Of a stretch of DNA of 64,000 nt, positions 54,501-64,000 are shown piece after piece. The stretch is taken from contig AP025069.1 in NCBI GenBank assembly GCA_036186865.1, positions 8,681,847 to 8,745,846 of the forward strand, in the 5' to 3' direction. The position numbers and the translations under genes are program-made. Position 1 is the first letter of the stretch. Every line of letters starts with the position of its first letter. The stretch comes from Eustoma russellianum. Its lineage: Eukaryota; Streptophyta; Magnoliopsida; Gentianales; Gentianaceae. The notes beneath the pieces are model-generated. The model saw only the letters and a list, made by a program, of their open reading frames with translations. It had not been told where the DNA came from and searched no databases.

Positions 54501-55299
54501 ATGTAAGTGTAGCAACTTTATACACTTCCTTTGAATATAAAATGCAAGGGCATTTGAGGTGTAATTGAGGAATAGATGGTAAGATGTACTAAGTAAGAAT
54601 AAGATTGAATCCCAAGTGAATTAGTAAGACGAACGGACTTGGAAAGATACAAACAGAGAGTGTTTGAGGTGCAAGACCGTATACTTGATATGTAAGATGT
54701 GTGTGAGATACCTTTATTATCTTCTATTGCTCATAAATTACAAAGTGTTTTGAAAGTGTGCTAGAGTTTTAAACATTAAGTGTGAATGAGTAGGGCTAAG
54801 TATGAATTCGAAGTGGATTCGTGATACGAAAGGGCATGAAGTGGTATGAATGAGGTGTATTTGAGTAGTAAACGTTAAGTGTGAATGAGTAAAGTTAGGT
54901 ATGAATCCAAAGTGAGTTAGCAATATGAAAGAGCACAAAATGGTACGAAAAGGGTGTGTTTGAGGAAGTATGAACGAGCAAGGTTAAGTGTGAACTTGAG
55001 ATGATTTCGTAATACGAAGGGACATGAAATGATACGAGCAGAATGTGATAGGGGTTTTAGGACTTTGTACTTGATATGTAAAGTGTGTGTGCATGTTTAC
55101 ACGTTGATATGATGTTACATGAGCATTCTGCATCATGACATGAGCACTTGCATTGTATTTGAGAATTGCTTGCGAAAGAACATGTGTTTACAAGAAAAGT
55201 TTAGAAGTTTTCGAAAGACAAGATGGCTGCTGGTTGATCACAGGGTATAAAAGTCACGCCTGCGAAAGCAGGGTATAAAAGCGTGATCTATGAATCAAA

Positions 55300-55600
55300 A
55301 ACAGGGTAATAAAGTATTTTATGGGGCCGTGGACCTATCAGCACGGAAAATAAAGTTATTTTATGGGGCTGTGGACCTATCAGCACGGAAAATAAAGTTA
55401 TTTTATGGGGCCGTGGACCTTTCAGCACGGATATATGATATATGTAATGGGGCCGTGGACCTTTCAGCACGGATATATGATATATGTAATGGGGTCGTGG
55501 AACTTTCAGCACGGGGTATAAAGTTATATGTTATGGGGCCGTGGACCTTTCAGCACGGGGTATAAAGTTCTGTTTGCTGTGGACCGATCACCCACAGGGT
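55300..55600 (+). repeat. GGCCGTGGACCTTTCAGCACGG tandem repeats
   Basis: About six to seven units of roughly 40-45 bases, each GGGGCCGTGGACC plus T(A/T)TCAGCACGG, then ATATATGATATATGTAAT or a TATAAAGTT variant. The unit GTGGACC...CAGCACGG can pair partly as a hairpin. The array occurs again at 61790-62060 in the right LTR with a different unit order. Confidence 0.8.
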
Positions 55601-56017
55601 ATAAAGTTTCTGCTACGCGAAGAATATGATAAGAAGTATTATGAAAAGTTTGTGGAAATGACATGCATGACATGTTTATGAAAGAAGACTTATGCATGGG
55701 TGTTGTGTGTGGTTTTAAAGAAGTTCATGCATCATGTTACACGAAGCATAAGATTTGACATGTAAGAAATGTGACTAGTTATGACTTGCTTATGTGATAT
55801 GTTGTTTTCGTACATGTTTTGTTCTCGTATCCGTGTATCTTTTATGTGTTTTATCTGTTTGAGGAATTCTTATGAAGATGCTATTTGCGAACCCGAGCAT
55901 CTTATTTTGGGCAATGATTTATACACTGATGGCTCGTCATGTGTGATCCCGTAAGGTGTATAGACGGGTTATTTGCTGGCGATAATTTCGCTAAGAACAG
56001 ATACTCTATTCCTTTCA

Positions 56018-56098
56018 GGTGAGCCGGAATATGAGATGATATTTATCGAAGACGATGGCGAGTGGGCTCAATGGGATGAAGGACATGAGAATAGATAG
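56018..56098 (+). other. Conserved short acidic reading frame in Gypsy LTR (C, left)
   Basis: After acceptor-like CTTTCAG: GEPEYEMIFIEDDGEWAQWD, EGHENR and a stop. The right LTR has GEPEYEMILFEDDGEWAQW; D (51940-52020, reverse) has GEPEYELIFIEDNGEWAQW. Confidence 0.45.
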
Positions 56099-56382
56099 AT
56101 GTTGGACTACTTTCTTTAAGTTTTGGAAACTCAATGTTATTATGTTGTTCTGGAACTTATGTTAGCTAGATGACCAAACACCTTTTATTCCCCTGCATTT
56201 TCTGGTTGTATTATTGACGATGAAGGTTTAGATTTTATGACGTTTCCGCTGATTTATCTTACGTCATGAATGATGTACGCTTGATCTGCTTTGACGCTTC
56301 GTAGTTCTCATAGTAGGCTACGACGGGTGCACTGGTTCCGATGACAGTGTTGGGCCAGGGCGCTACAGGTGGTATCAGAGCC

Positions 56383-59300
56383 TAGGCTTCAGATCTATCT
56401 CGGAAACTAGGGTTCATGATCTTTTAGAAATTTAAGATATGATTTTCCTTAAGTTTGATCCTTAGGTATAAGTGCTGACTTTTGTAGAGCCTAAGTATGA
56501 TCCTGGGTTGGGTGTGTGTGAGCGCGTATATCATTTAACTTTCTATAATAATTTTAATTTTGGACCCCACCGATCTCTTGGATACAACTTTGTGATGCCT
56601 TTCTGAAGTATTACGTGCCCGAGACAGCAATCTTAGACAAGATAAGGGGCGTTCGACGGGCTATAAAACAGAGTCGGATGATAATGTCGGAGTATGCCGA
56701 CCATGTCCATGCTTCGGGTAAGTTCGTTCCTGCGATTATTGCTTGATAATCGCTTAAAGATGAGAAAGTTCGAGCGAGGTTTGGATTCAAGAATTCAGTC
56801 GGCAATTGTAATTGCAGAGATGAGAACCTACGAAGACATGCTGGACACATACTTTCACGCTAAGAGGGATTTCTGCAGAATAGCTGCAAGAGAGGGCCGG
56901 TGCAAGATACTCTGACAGAGATAAGAGGCCAAGGAGGAGAGGAGATTGGATTTGGCGGCAGGGTCAAGACGTTTGGATCAAGATTCAGAAGAGATGTTCG
57001 GTCGGAAAATGTTAGAGACCCCCACCATAGAACCCAGATGTAAATCAGGCTGTAGGAGTTTTCCGCATTGTAATAAGAGCCATGATGGTGAATGTGGGAA
57101 GTTGGCAAGAGAGTGGTACCAATGCGGACAGGTAGGTCATCTCGTTAGAGATTGTCCAGAGATGAGAAAGAATGCTCTGGGGAAGCGGGGCTCAGTCACC
57201 GAAGACGAATGTCCGCGTTAATGTCATGATTGCCATGGATATTTGGAAAGTCGCCGTGGTGGTATGAGGTACAATTTGAGTGAACAAGATATTCACCAAT
57301 GTTCTTTTAATAGCGACGTGAACCCCTCTTTGGTGGCAAAAGGGATTTGTTAAGCGGCCCTTGTGGTTCACCAGAATAGTTGGAGATTCCGTACTGACAA
57401 GCGTCCAAGATTAAATTATGATTTCACACCAACATTGACTATCGACTAAAACAAGTGACAGTAAGAATTCTGGGATGGAAGATATAACTTTTCAAGGGGA
57501 TTGCTGTTTGATTTGAAGGAAGTTGAACTTATTACCAAGTGGTTCTAGATCTACGAATAACACCGAAATCGGCGTTTCTTGGGTCTAGCTAGTTATTATA
57601 GGAAGTTTGTCGAGGAATTCTCGACAATAGCGATGTTCCTCCAATTGCCTTACTCAAAGGAAAGTCCAAGTTTGAGTGAACGGCAGGATGCGAGAAAAGC
57701 TTCACGGAGCTTAAGAGGAGGTTAACCATAGCTCCATTATTGGCTCACCTTCTGATACCTGATGGGTTTGTGATATGTAGTGATGTGTCGAAAAACAGTC
57801 TAGGTACGTAAACTGTAGCGTAAGTTATGACTTTCCATCCAAATTGAGTTTAGTTGATACTTCACTTGTATGCTGTGTTTTGATGCAATACGAACGAGTT
57901 ATCGCGTATGCCTCAGGACAGCTAAACATGGAGACAGCTAAGAGGGTTGGAACTAAAAACGGACTACGGCTTACCCATAATTACCATCCAGAAAAAGCTA
58001 ATAAAGTGGCCAGTGTAGTAAACGGAAAAGCTAACCATGTGCGACAGTCACCACTGGAGAGAGAAATAGAAGAATTTAACTTGGTTTCCGTTGAGTCTAT
58101 AGTAATGTTTTCGCATCATTGACTGTCACCCCGAGTTTGATGGAGTGGTTGAAAGAAGCTCAGAAGAAGAATAAGACTGTGGGTGATATTGCTGGGAAAC
58201 TGAGGTATAGTCAGATTGATGGATTTTAGACCAAGGTGGACGGGAACTTAATGCTAGAGGAAAAATGTGTGTACATGATTTAGATGAGCTAAGAAAAGAA
58301 ATTTTGCAAGGGGGGCTTACAGCTCAAGGTTATCAATAACATAATGGTAGCACTAGAATGTACAAGGATCGCTAACAATATTATTGGTGGTGTAAGATGA
58401 AGAGACACTATTGCGGAGTTCATTGGCAGGTGTCTGGTATGTCAATAAGTTGAGACGAACACCAACAACCTATTGGATTAGTGATACCATTGGAGCTTCC
58501 AGGGTAGAGATAGGAACTTATTACTATGGACATTGTGGATGACTACCGAAAACAAGAAGTGGATATAACATGATTTTGGTGATTGTGGGATCGATCGACC
58601 AACCTGCACATTTTCTATCGGTCTCGAAGGAAGTATCTCTCGAAGTTTGTAAATTTAGATATGGACAACATTGTCAGCCTACATGGTGCTCCAATAAGTA
58701 TAGTGTCTGACCGAGACCAACGGTTCACTTCCAAGCTCCGGATAGTATTCTAGAGGGCCCTGAGTAAGGAGTTAAGGATGAGTACATTCTATCACCCTCA
58801 GACATGGACAGTCTGAACGGACTACGTATACCCTAAAAGACATGTTAAAACTGGTGTCCTGGATTTCAAAGGAGTTGGGGATTGTAATGGTGAAGTTAAT
58901 GGAGCTCTATCATACATAACAGTCACCACAATGCAATTGATATGGCTTTTTTTGAAGCTTTGTATGGAAGAAAGTGTAGCTCCCCATTTTATTGGGATGA
59001 ATTCGGTGGGAGGACCATCACCGAACATGAACGACTCGACAAGACATTAGGAAGTGCGGGAATCACTCGAGAGAGACTCAAGTCGGCTCAGGACCGCAAC
59101 CAAAAGTTAGACGGATTCTAAACGACGACCTTTGGAGTTTAATGTAGGTGGAAAGGTTTAATTGAGAATATCACCTAAAAAAAGGTACCATGATATTGGA
59201 GTGAAGGGCAATTTAAGTCCGTTCTATTGCTCCGTATGAGAATACTTGAGAAAGGTGGGATTTTGGTATAGGAGTTGCGTTACCTCCGGTATTGGTGCAA

Positions 59301-59611
59301 GTCCAAAAGGTATTTCATATATCTCAGTTTAGGAAGTATGTGACGGATCCGATCAGTGTGCTCGAAGCACAATATTTGGAACTCAATAGTGAGGTTATAT
59401 ATGAAGAGATACCTATGAGGATCGTAAGAATGAAAGGACCAAGTGTTGAGGAAGGAAATGGGTGATCTCTTATGTGAAGGTCCAGTGGAGCAATCAAATG
59501 AGACGGGAAGCTACTTGGAAACTTGAAGAGAGGATGCAGGAGAAGTATCCTCAACTCTTCAACTAAGGTATGTAAGTTTCGAGGACGAAACTTTTTGTAA
59601 GGGGGGTGGAA
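56383..59611 (+). pseudogene. Element C gag-pol, degraded
   Basis: Gag remnant 56694-56915 (RGLDSRIQSAIVIAEMRTYE); knuckle CGQVGHLVRDC near 57125; then a large loss of protease and RT between about 57300 and 57560; an RT/RNase H connection near 57580-57780 (ASYYRKFVEE in one frame); RNase H CVLMQYERVIAYASGQLN at 57875; integrase pieces from about 58380 (broken) to 58938-59130 (LYGRKCSSPFYWDE). Stops and frame changes are throughout. A 68-base intron-like insert is at 57804-57871. Confidence 0.8.
57804..57871 (+). other. Intron remnant in element C RNase H, same site as in E
   Basis: Starts GTACGTAAAC after AGT CTA G. The downstream exon resumes at CTGTGTTTTGATGCAA (CVLMQYERVIAYAS). The acceptor AG has been lost (TGTAT precedes the exon). 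Its length (68) and codon position equal intron 3 of E (67 bases). Confidence 0.65.
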
Positions 59612-60569
59612 TGTCATACCCCATGATTTTCGGGTCCAACGTGGAATAAGTATAATACAACTTAAAATACACTTTTAGTAATTATATAGGTTATGAGACT
59701 TAGTTAAGTAAAACATAGAAATAAAAGAAAGGATTAAAAGTGAGAATCAAGAAAATTAGGCAAAGTACCAAAATGCCCTCCCCACTTAAGTGATGGGGGA
59801 GTTACACAATTAGTATAACTCCCCAAGGAGGGAGGAGCCGTGGGTTATAGCACAAAGAGAGGGGGAAACCGCTCTTAGAGAGAAAAAGGAAGGAGAAGAG
59901 AGAAAAAAGAAGAAGAGAAGAAGAAAAGGAAAGGGGAAGAAGGCCGATTAGGTTCAATCCTACCAAAATTTCTGCAGTACGCTTGAAGCTTATCTAGATT
60001 CCAAGGCAAGTAATCTTTCTATACGCTTTACGCAAATTTTGATACATTAGGCCCTATGTTCTTACAAAGAGAAAACTTGGATCACACATTGGTAATCTTG
60101 TCTTGTCTATGTTAAATGCTTTATTATATGTAAGTTTTTGTTGCTAGTTGTGTAATGTCTTGTTCTTTGGGCCATATTTCTGAAAGTAGTTATGTGTGGC
60201 TTTGTTTTTTGTCAAGCATTGCCCATGAAAGTGTATATTTGATGTGCTTATTGTCTTGTTCTATTCTCATGTTGATTGTCTACACTTAGACGTTTGGGAG
60301 TAAGTGCAGGGAATTAAGGGATGAGTGATGGCATTGTTGTAGACTTGTTGTGTTGGGAATGTTGATGATTTTTTTTGAAGGTTGTGGAATGATTGAAGGT
60401 TAAGAGGGGATATTGTTAGACTAACTAAACATCAATTCATGATTAGATGTGTGTTAAGTATGATGAATTCAGATGGTAAGATGGATCTTGAGAGGTTTAA
60501 CATGAAAAGGTTGAAGGAGGAGGATGATGGGAGGAAGTTACTGCAGAAAAATCTGGAGTTTGGCATCGT

Positions 60570-60990
60570 CAGAACACTTCGAACGCCTACATTAGGCGCT
60601 TCAAGTCACATTTGGCGCCTAATGTAGCGTTCAATGTGTCCTGAAGCTTTCCCGTACAGAAAAACTGCAGTTTAGAACCGTCAGAACACTTCGAACACCT
60701 ACATTAGGCGCTCTATGTCACATTAGGCACCTAATGTAGCGTTCAATGTGTCCTGAATCATCCCCGAACACTTCGAACACCTACATTAGGTGCTCTATGT
60801 CACATTAGGCGCCTAATGTAGCGTTCAATGTCACATTAGGCGCTTCATGTAGGCATTCAATGTCTACGGCACATCTCCAAACACTTTGAACGCCTAGTAT
60901 AGGCGCTCTATGTCACTTTAGGCGCCTCATGTGGCGTTCCAAGTATACTGGAGTCTTTTTGACCCTTTAGGCGCCCTATGTAAGTGTAGC
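60570..60990. repeat. Dyad repeat array in right C LTR
   Basis: The same array as 54085-54500, with a few single-base changes (for example GGCACC for GGCGCC). Confidence 0.8.
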
Positions 60991-61789
60991 AACTTTATAC
61001 ACTTCCTTTGAATATAAAATGCAAGGGTATTTGAGGTATAATTGAGGAATAGATGGTAAGAATGGACTAAGTAAGAATAAGATTGAATCCCAAGTGAATT
61101 AGTAAGACGAACGGACTTGGAAAGATACAAACAGAGATTGTTTGAGGTGCAAGACCGTATACTTGATATGTAAGGTGTGTGAGATACCTTTATTATCTTC
61201 CATTGCTCATAAATTACAAAGTGTTTTGAAAGTGTGCTTGAGTTGCAAACATTAAGTATGAATGAGTAGGGCAAAGTATGAATTCGAAGTGGATTCGTGA
61301 TACGAAAGGGCATTGAAGTGGTATGAATGAGGTGTCTTTGAGTAGTAAACGTTAAGTGTGAATGAGTAAAGTTAGGTATGAATCCAAAGTGAGTTAGCCA
61401 ATATGAAAGAGCACAAATGGTACGAAAAGGGTGTATTTGAGGAAGTATGAACGAGAAAGGTTAAGTGTGAACTTGAGATGATTTCGTAATACGAAGGGAC
61501 ATGAAATGATACGAGCAGAATGTGATAGGAGTTCAGGACTTTGTACTTGATATGTAAGTGTGTGTGCATGTTTACACGTTTGATATGATGTTACATGAGC
61601 ATTCTGCATCATGACATGGGCACTTGCATTGTATTTGAGAATTGCTTGCGAAAGAACATGTGTTTACAAGAAAAGTTTGAAGTTTTCGAAGACAAGATGG
61701 CTGCTGGTTGATCGCAGGGTATAAAGTCCATGCCTGCGAAAGCAGGGTATAAAAGCGTGATCTGTGAATAACAGCAGGGTATAAAGTAT

Positions 61790-62060
61790 TTTATGGGCCA
61801 TGGACCCTTTCATCACGGAAAATAAAGTTATTTTATGGGGCCGTGGACCTTTCAGCAGGGATATATGATATATGTAATGGGGCCGTGGACCTTTCAGCAC
61901 GGATATATGATATATGTAATGGGGCCGTGGACCTTTCAGCACGGATATATGATATATGTAATGGGGCTGTAGACCTTTCAGCACGGGGTATAAAAGTTAT
62001 ATGTTATGGGGACGTGGAACTTTCAGCACGGGGTATAAAGTTCTGTTTTGCTGTGGACTG
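61790..62060 (+). repeat. GGCCGTGGACC tandem repeats, right C LTR
   Basis: The counterpart of 55300-55600. Three consecutive ATATATGATATATGTAAT-type units are seen here against two in the left LTR, so the array has changed copy order since the element formed. Confidence 0.75.
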
Positions 62061-62494
62061 ATCACCCACAGGGTATAAAGTTCTGCTACGCGAAGAATAT
62101 GATAAGAAGTATTATGAAAAGTTTGTGAAATGACATGCATGACATGTTTATGAAAGAAGACTTATGCATGGGTGTTGTTGTGTGGTTTTAAAGAAGTTCA
62201 TGCATCATGTTACACGAAGCATAAGATTTGACATGTAAGAAATGTGGACTAGTTTATGACTTGCTTATGTGATATGTTGTTTTCGTACATGTTTGTTCTC
62301 GTATCCGTGTATCTTTTATGTGTTTTATCTGTTTGTGGATTCTCTTATGAAGATGCTATTTGCGAACCGAGCATCTTATTTTGGGCAATGATTTATACAC
62401 TGATGGCTCGTCATGTGTGATCTCGTAAGGTGTATATACGGGTTACTTGCTGGCGATTAATTTCGCTAAGAACAGATTACTCTATTCCTTTTCA

Positions 62495-62575
62495 GGTGAG
62501 CCGGAATATGAGATGATACTTTTCGAAGACGATGGCGAGTGGGCTCAATGGGATGACGGACATGGGAATAGATAG
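62495..62575 (+). other. Conserved short acidic reading frame in Gypsy LTR (C, right)
   Basis: GEPEYEMILFEDDGEWAQWD, DGHGNR and a stop, preceded by TTTTCAG. Confidence 0.45.
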
Positions 62576-62842
62576 ATGCTGGACTACTTTCTTTAAGTTT
62601 TGGAAACTCAATGTTATTATGTTGTTCTGGAACTTATGTTAGCTAGATGACCAAACACCTTTTATTTCCGCTGCATTTTCTGGTTGTATTATTGACGATG
62701 AAGGTTTAGATTTATGACGTTTCCACTGATTTATCTTACATCATGATGATGTACGCTTGATCTGCTTTGACGCTTCGTAGTTCTCATAGTAGGCTACGGC
62801 GGGTGCACTGTTTCCGATGACAGTGTCGGGCCGGGCGCTACA

Positions 62843-63636
62843 TATCTCCTCTTAACCCTTCAATCATTCACAACCTTCAAAAGATATCATCAACATTCCC
62901 AACACAACAAGTCTACAACAAAATCCATCATTCATCCTTCAATTCCCTACACTTACTCTCAAACGTCTAAGTGTAGACAATCAACACAAGAATAGAACAA
63001 GATAATAAACACATCAAGAATACACTTTCATGGGCATACTTGACAAACAACAAAGCACCACACAACTATTTTCAGAAATATGGCCCAAAGAACAAGACTT
63101 TACGCAACTAGCAACAAAACTTACATATAATAAGCATTTAAGATAGACAAGACAAGATTACTAATGTGTGATTCAAGTTTTCTCTTGTAAGAACATAGGG
63201 CCTAAAGTATCAAAATTTGTGTAAAGCGTATAGAAATATTATTGCCTTTGTTTCTAGTTACGCTTACAAGTGTATGGCAGAATCTCTGTAAGGATTGAAC
63301 CTAGGTTGAACGCTCTTCCTCCCTTCCTTCTTCTTCTCTTCTTCTTCCTTTTCCTCTTTCTTTTCTCTCTCTTTTTCCTCAGAATTTTCCCTCTCCTTTT
63401 GGTATCCTTCCCAACGGCTGCTGAGTGGGGAAGTTATACAATTGTTGTGTAACTTCCCCCACATGCAGTTGACACTTGTTGGTATTTGGCCAAGTTCCCC
63501 CAATTTTCCCTTTTTGTCCATTTCCCCCTTATGGTTTATTTGAATTAACTTCATGACCTATACATTTATTGCAACTACAAGTTAAGTTGTTTTCTAGTCA
63601 TTAAAAACCCGTACTAAAAATTTACGGAGTATGACA
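62843..63636 (-). repeat. Gypsy D LTR, right part (reverse orientation)
   Basis: Reverse complement of the first 800 bases of the C-family LTR (compare 53138-53935), ending at the LTR start TGTCATACTCCG (63636-63625 on the minus strand). With 51676-52472 it forms one interrupted LTR of a minus-strand element. Confidence 0.82.
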
Positions 63637-64000
63637 TTCCACCCCCCTTACAATAAGTTTCGTCCTCAAAACTTACGTACCTTAGCTGAAGAGTTGAGGA
63701 TACCTTCCCACATTTGTTCTTCGAGTTCCCAAGTGGCCTCGCGTTCCGTGTGGTTTCTAGGAATCACACGCTTCCTCAAAACTTGATCCTTTCGGTCTAC
63801 AATTTTGATGGGTATCTCTTGATATGTAACATCGTCCTTGAGTTCCAAAGGTTGAGCTTGCAGTACATGACTTGGATCCGTCACGTACTTCCTTAACTGT
63901 GACACATGGATAACATTGTGAACTAGCGCCAACACCGGAGGTAATGCTAATCTATAAGCCAAGGCTCCCACTTTTTCTAGTATTTCGTATGGACCAATAA
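63637..64000 (-). pseudogene. Gypsy D pol 3' end, continues beyond window
   Basis: On the minus strand, from the window edge: LAYRLALPPVLALVHNVIHV, then SQLRKYVTDPSHVLQ, IKIVDRKDQVLRKRVI and EATWELEEQMWE. This is the integrase C-terminal region of Gypsy elements in the C family. It directly precedes (on its strand) the polypurine region and the D LTR, as expected for an element's 3' end. The remaining pol, gag and the other LTR are right of base 64000. Confidence 0.85.

Larger units (their letters stand above)
53138..56367 (+). repeat. Element C LTR, left copy
   Basis: 3230 bases, TGTCATACCCCG...GGCGCTACA. It contains an A/G-rich stretch (53380-53470), the dyad array (54085-54500), a second tandem array (55300-55600) and the short acidic frame (56018-56098). 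It differs from the right copy mostly by one-base indels. Confidence 0.88.
52473..62842 (+). mobile_element. Gypsy element C with 3.2-kb LTRs, inserted into the D LTR
   Basis: Structure on the plus strand: pol end (52473-53137), LTR 53138-56367, primer site GGTGGTATCAGAGCC, degraded gag-pol 56383-59611, LTR 59612-62842. The right end is an exact LTR terminus (GGGCGCTACA); the left end is broken. Both sides are flanked by reverse-oriented parts of one D LTR. The LTRs are as long as the whole interior, because gag-pol has lost most of protease and RT. Confidence 0.85.
59612..62842 (+). repeat. Element C LTR, right copy
   Basis: 3231 bases. Dyad array at 60570-60990; GGCCGTGGACC array at 61790-62060; acidic frame at 62495-62575. 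It ends exactly GGGCGCTACA at 62842, next to D LTR sequence. Confidence 0.88.

Noticed and set aside
55288..55565. Repeat peptides on both strands (GAVDLSAR and GPRPHKI types)
   Set aside because: Unit length happens to be a multiple of three; both strands are open, and it lies in a non-coding LTR array.
63264..63554. Glu/Lys-rich minus-strand frame
   Set aside because: Purine-rich LTR leader (GAAGAAGAGG runs), also present as non-coding in the C LTRs at 53400-53470.

Overview
This window is plant nuclear DNA, from a eudicot-like genome rich in retrotransposons. Short conserved exons with GT-AG introns are separated by LTR retrotransposons of both Ty1/Copia and Ty3/Gypsy type. Most elements have matching 5-bp target-site duplications (TSDs) and initiator-Met-tRNA primer sites. 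There is also a Mutator-like DNA transposon and a LINE fragment. No rRNA or tRNA gene, and no prokaryotic system, is visible. Species cannot be named from the sequence.

The only clear host gene is an Obg-like ATPase (OLA1/YchF type) on the minus strand. Four of its exons are scattered over 43 kb: the start-codon exon at 49077-49164, the Walker-A exon at 26155-26322, a helical-domain exon at 15126-15224, and the following exon at 6350-6463. The introns are filled with transposons. Intron 1 (22.8 kb) holds a LINE fragment, a Gypsy element (E, 27785-37263) and two Copia elements (F, 37373-43045; G, 43142-48796). The next gap (10.9 kb) holds a Sirevirus-like Copia element (B, 15808-26105). The third (8.7 kb) holds another Copia element (A, 6839-13937), itself split by a solo LTR of B's family (7253-8693). 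The exon expected between the second and third visible exons is missing, exon 1 has a frameshift, and the 3' exons would lie left of the window. The locus is probably a pseudogene or a decaying copy, although the remaining exon junctions are well preserved.

Left end (1-6300): the right part of a Mutator-like element with a broken mudrA-type transposase and two convergent minus-strand genes, one of them GRF-zinc-finger-like. It is followed by a plus-strand host-gene fragment of unknown identity and an isolated Copia LTR. Right end (50260-64000): a B-family LTR interrupted by Gypsy element D, whose LTR is in turn interrupted by a related Gypsy element C with 3.2-kb LTRs.

Most notable observations: (1) Gypsy element E carries three short, in-phase GT-AG introns inside pol, and one of these positions is shared with element C; (2) a dyad repeat with core CGCCTACATTAGGCG is arrayed in LTRs of both a Copia and a Gypsy family; (3) a short acidic peptide reading frame is conserved across diverged Gypsy LTRs; (4) an OLA1 exon is lost at a retroelement that lacks a TSD. 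Single-base indels are common, including between paired LTRs, so some frameshifts may be assembly errors.
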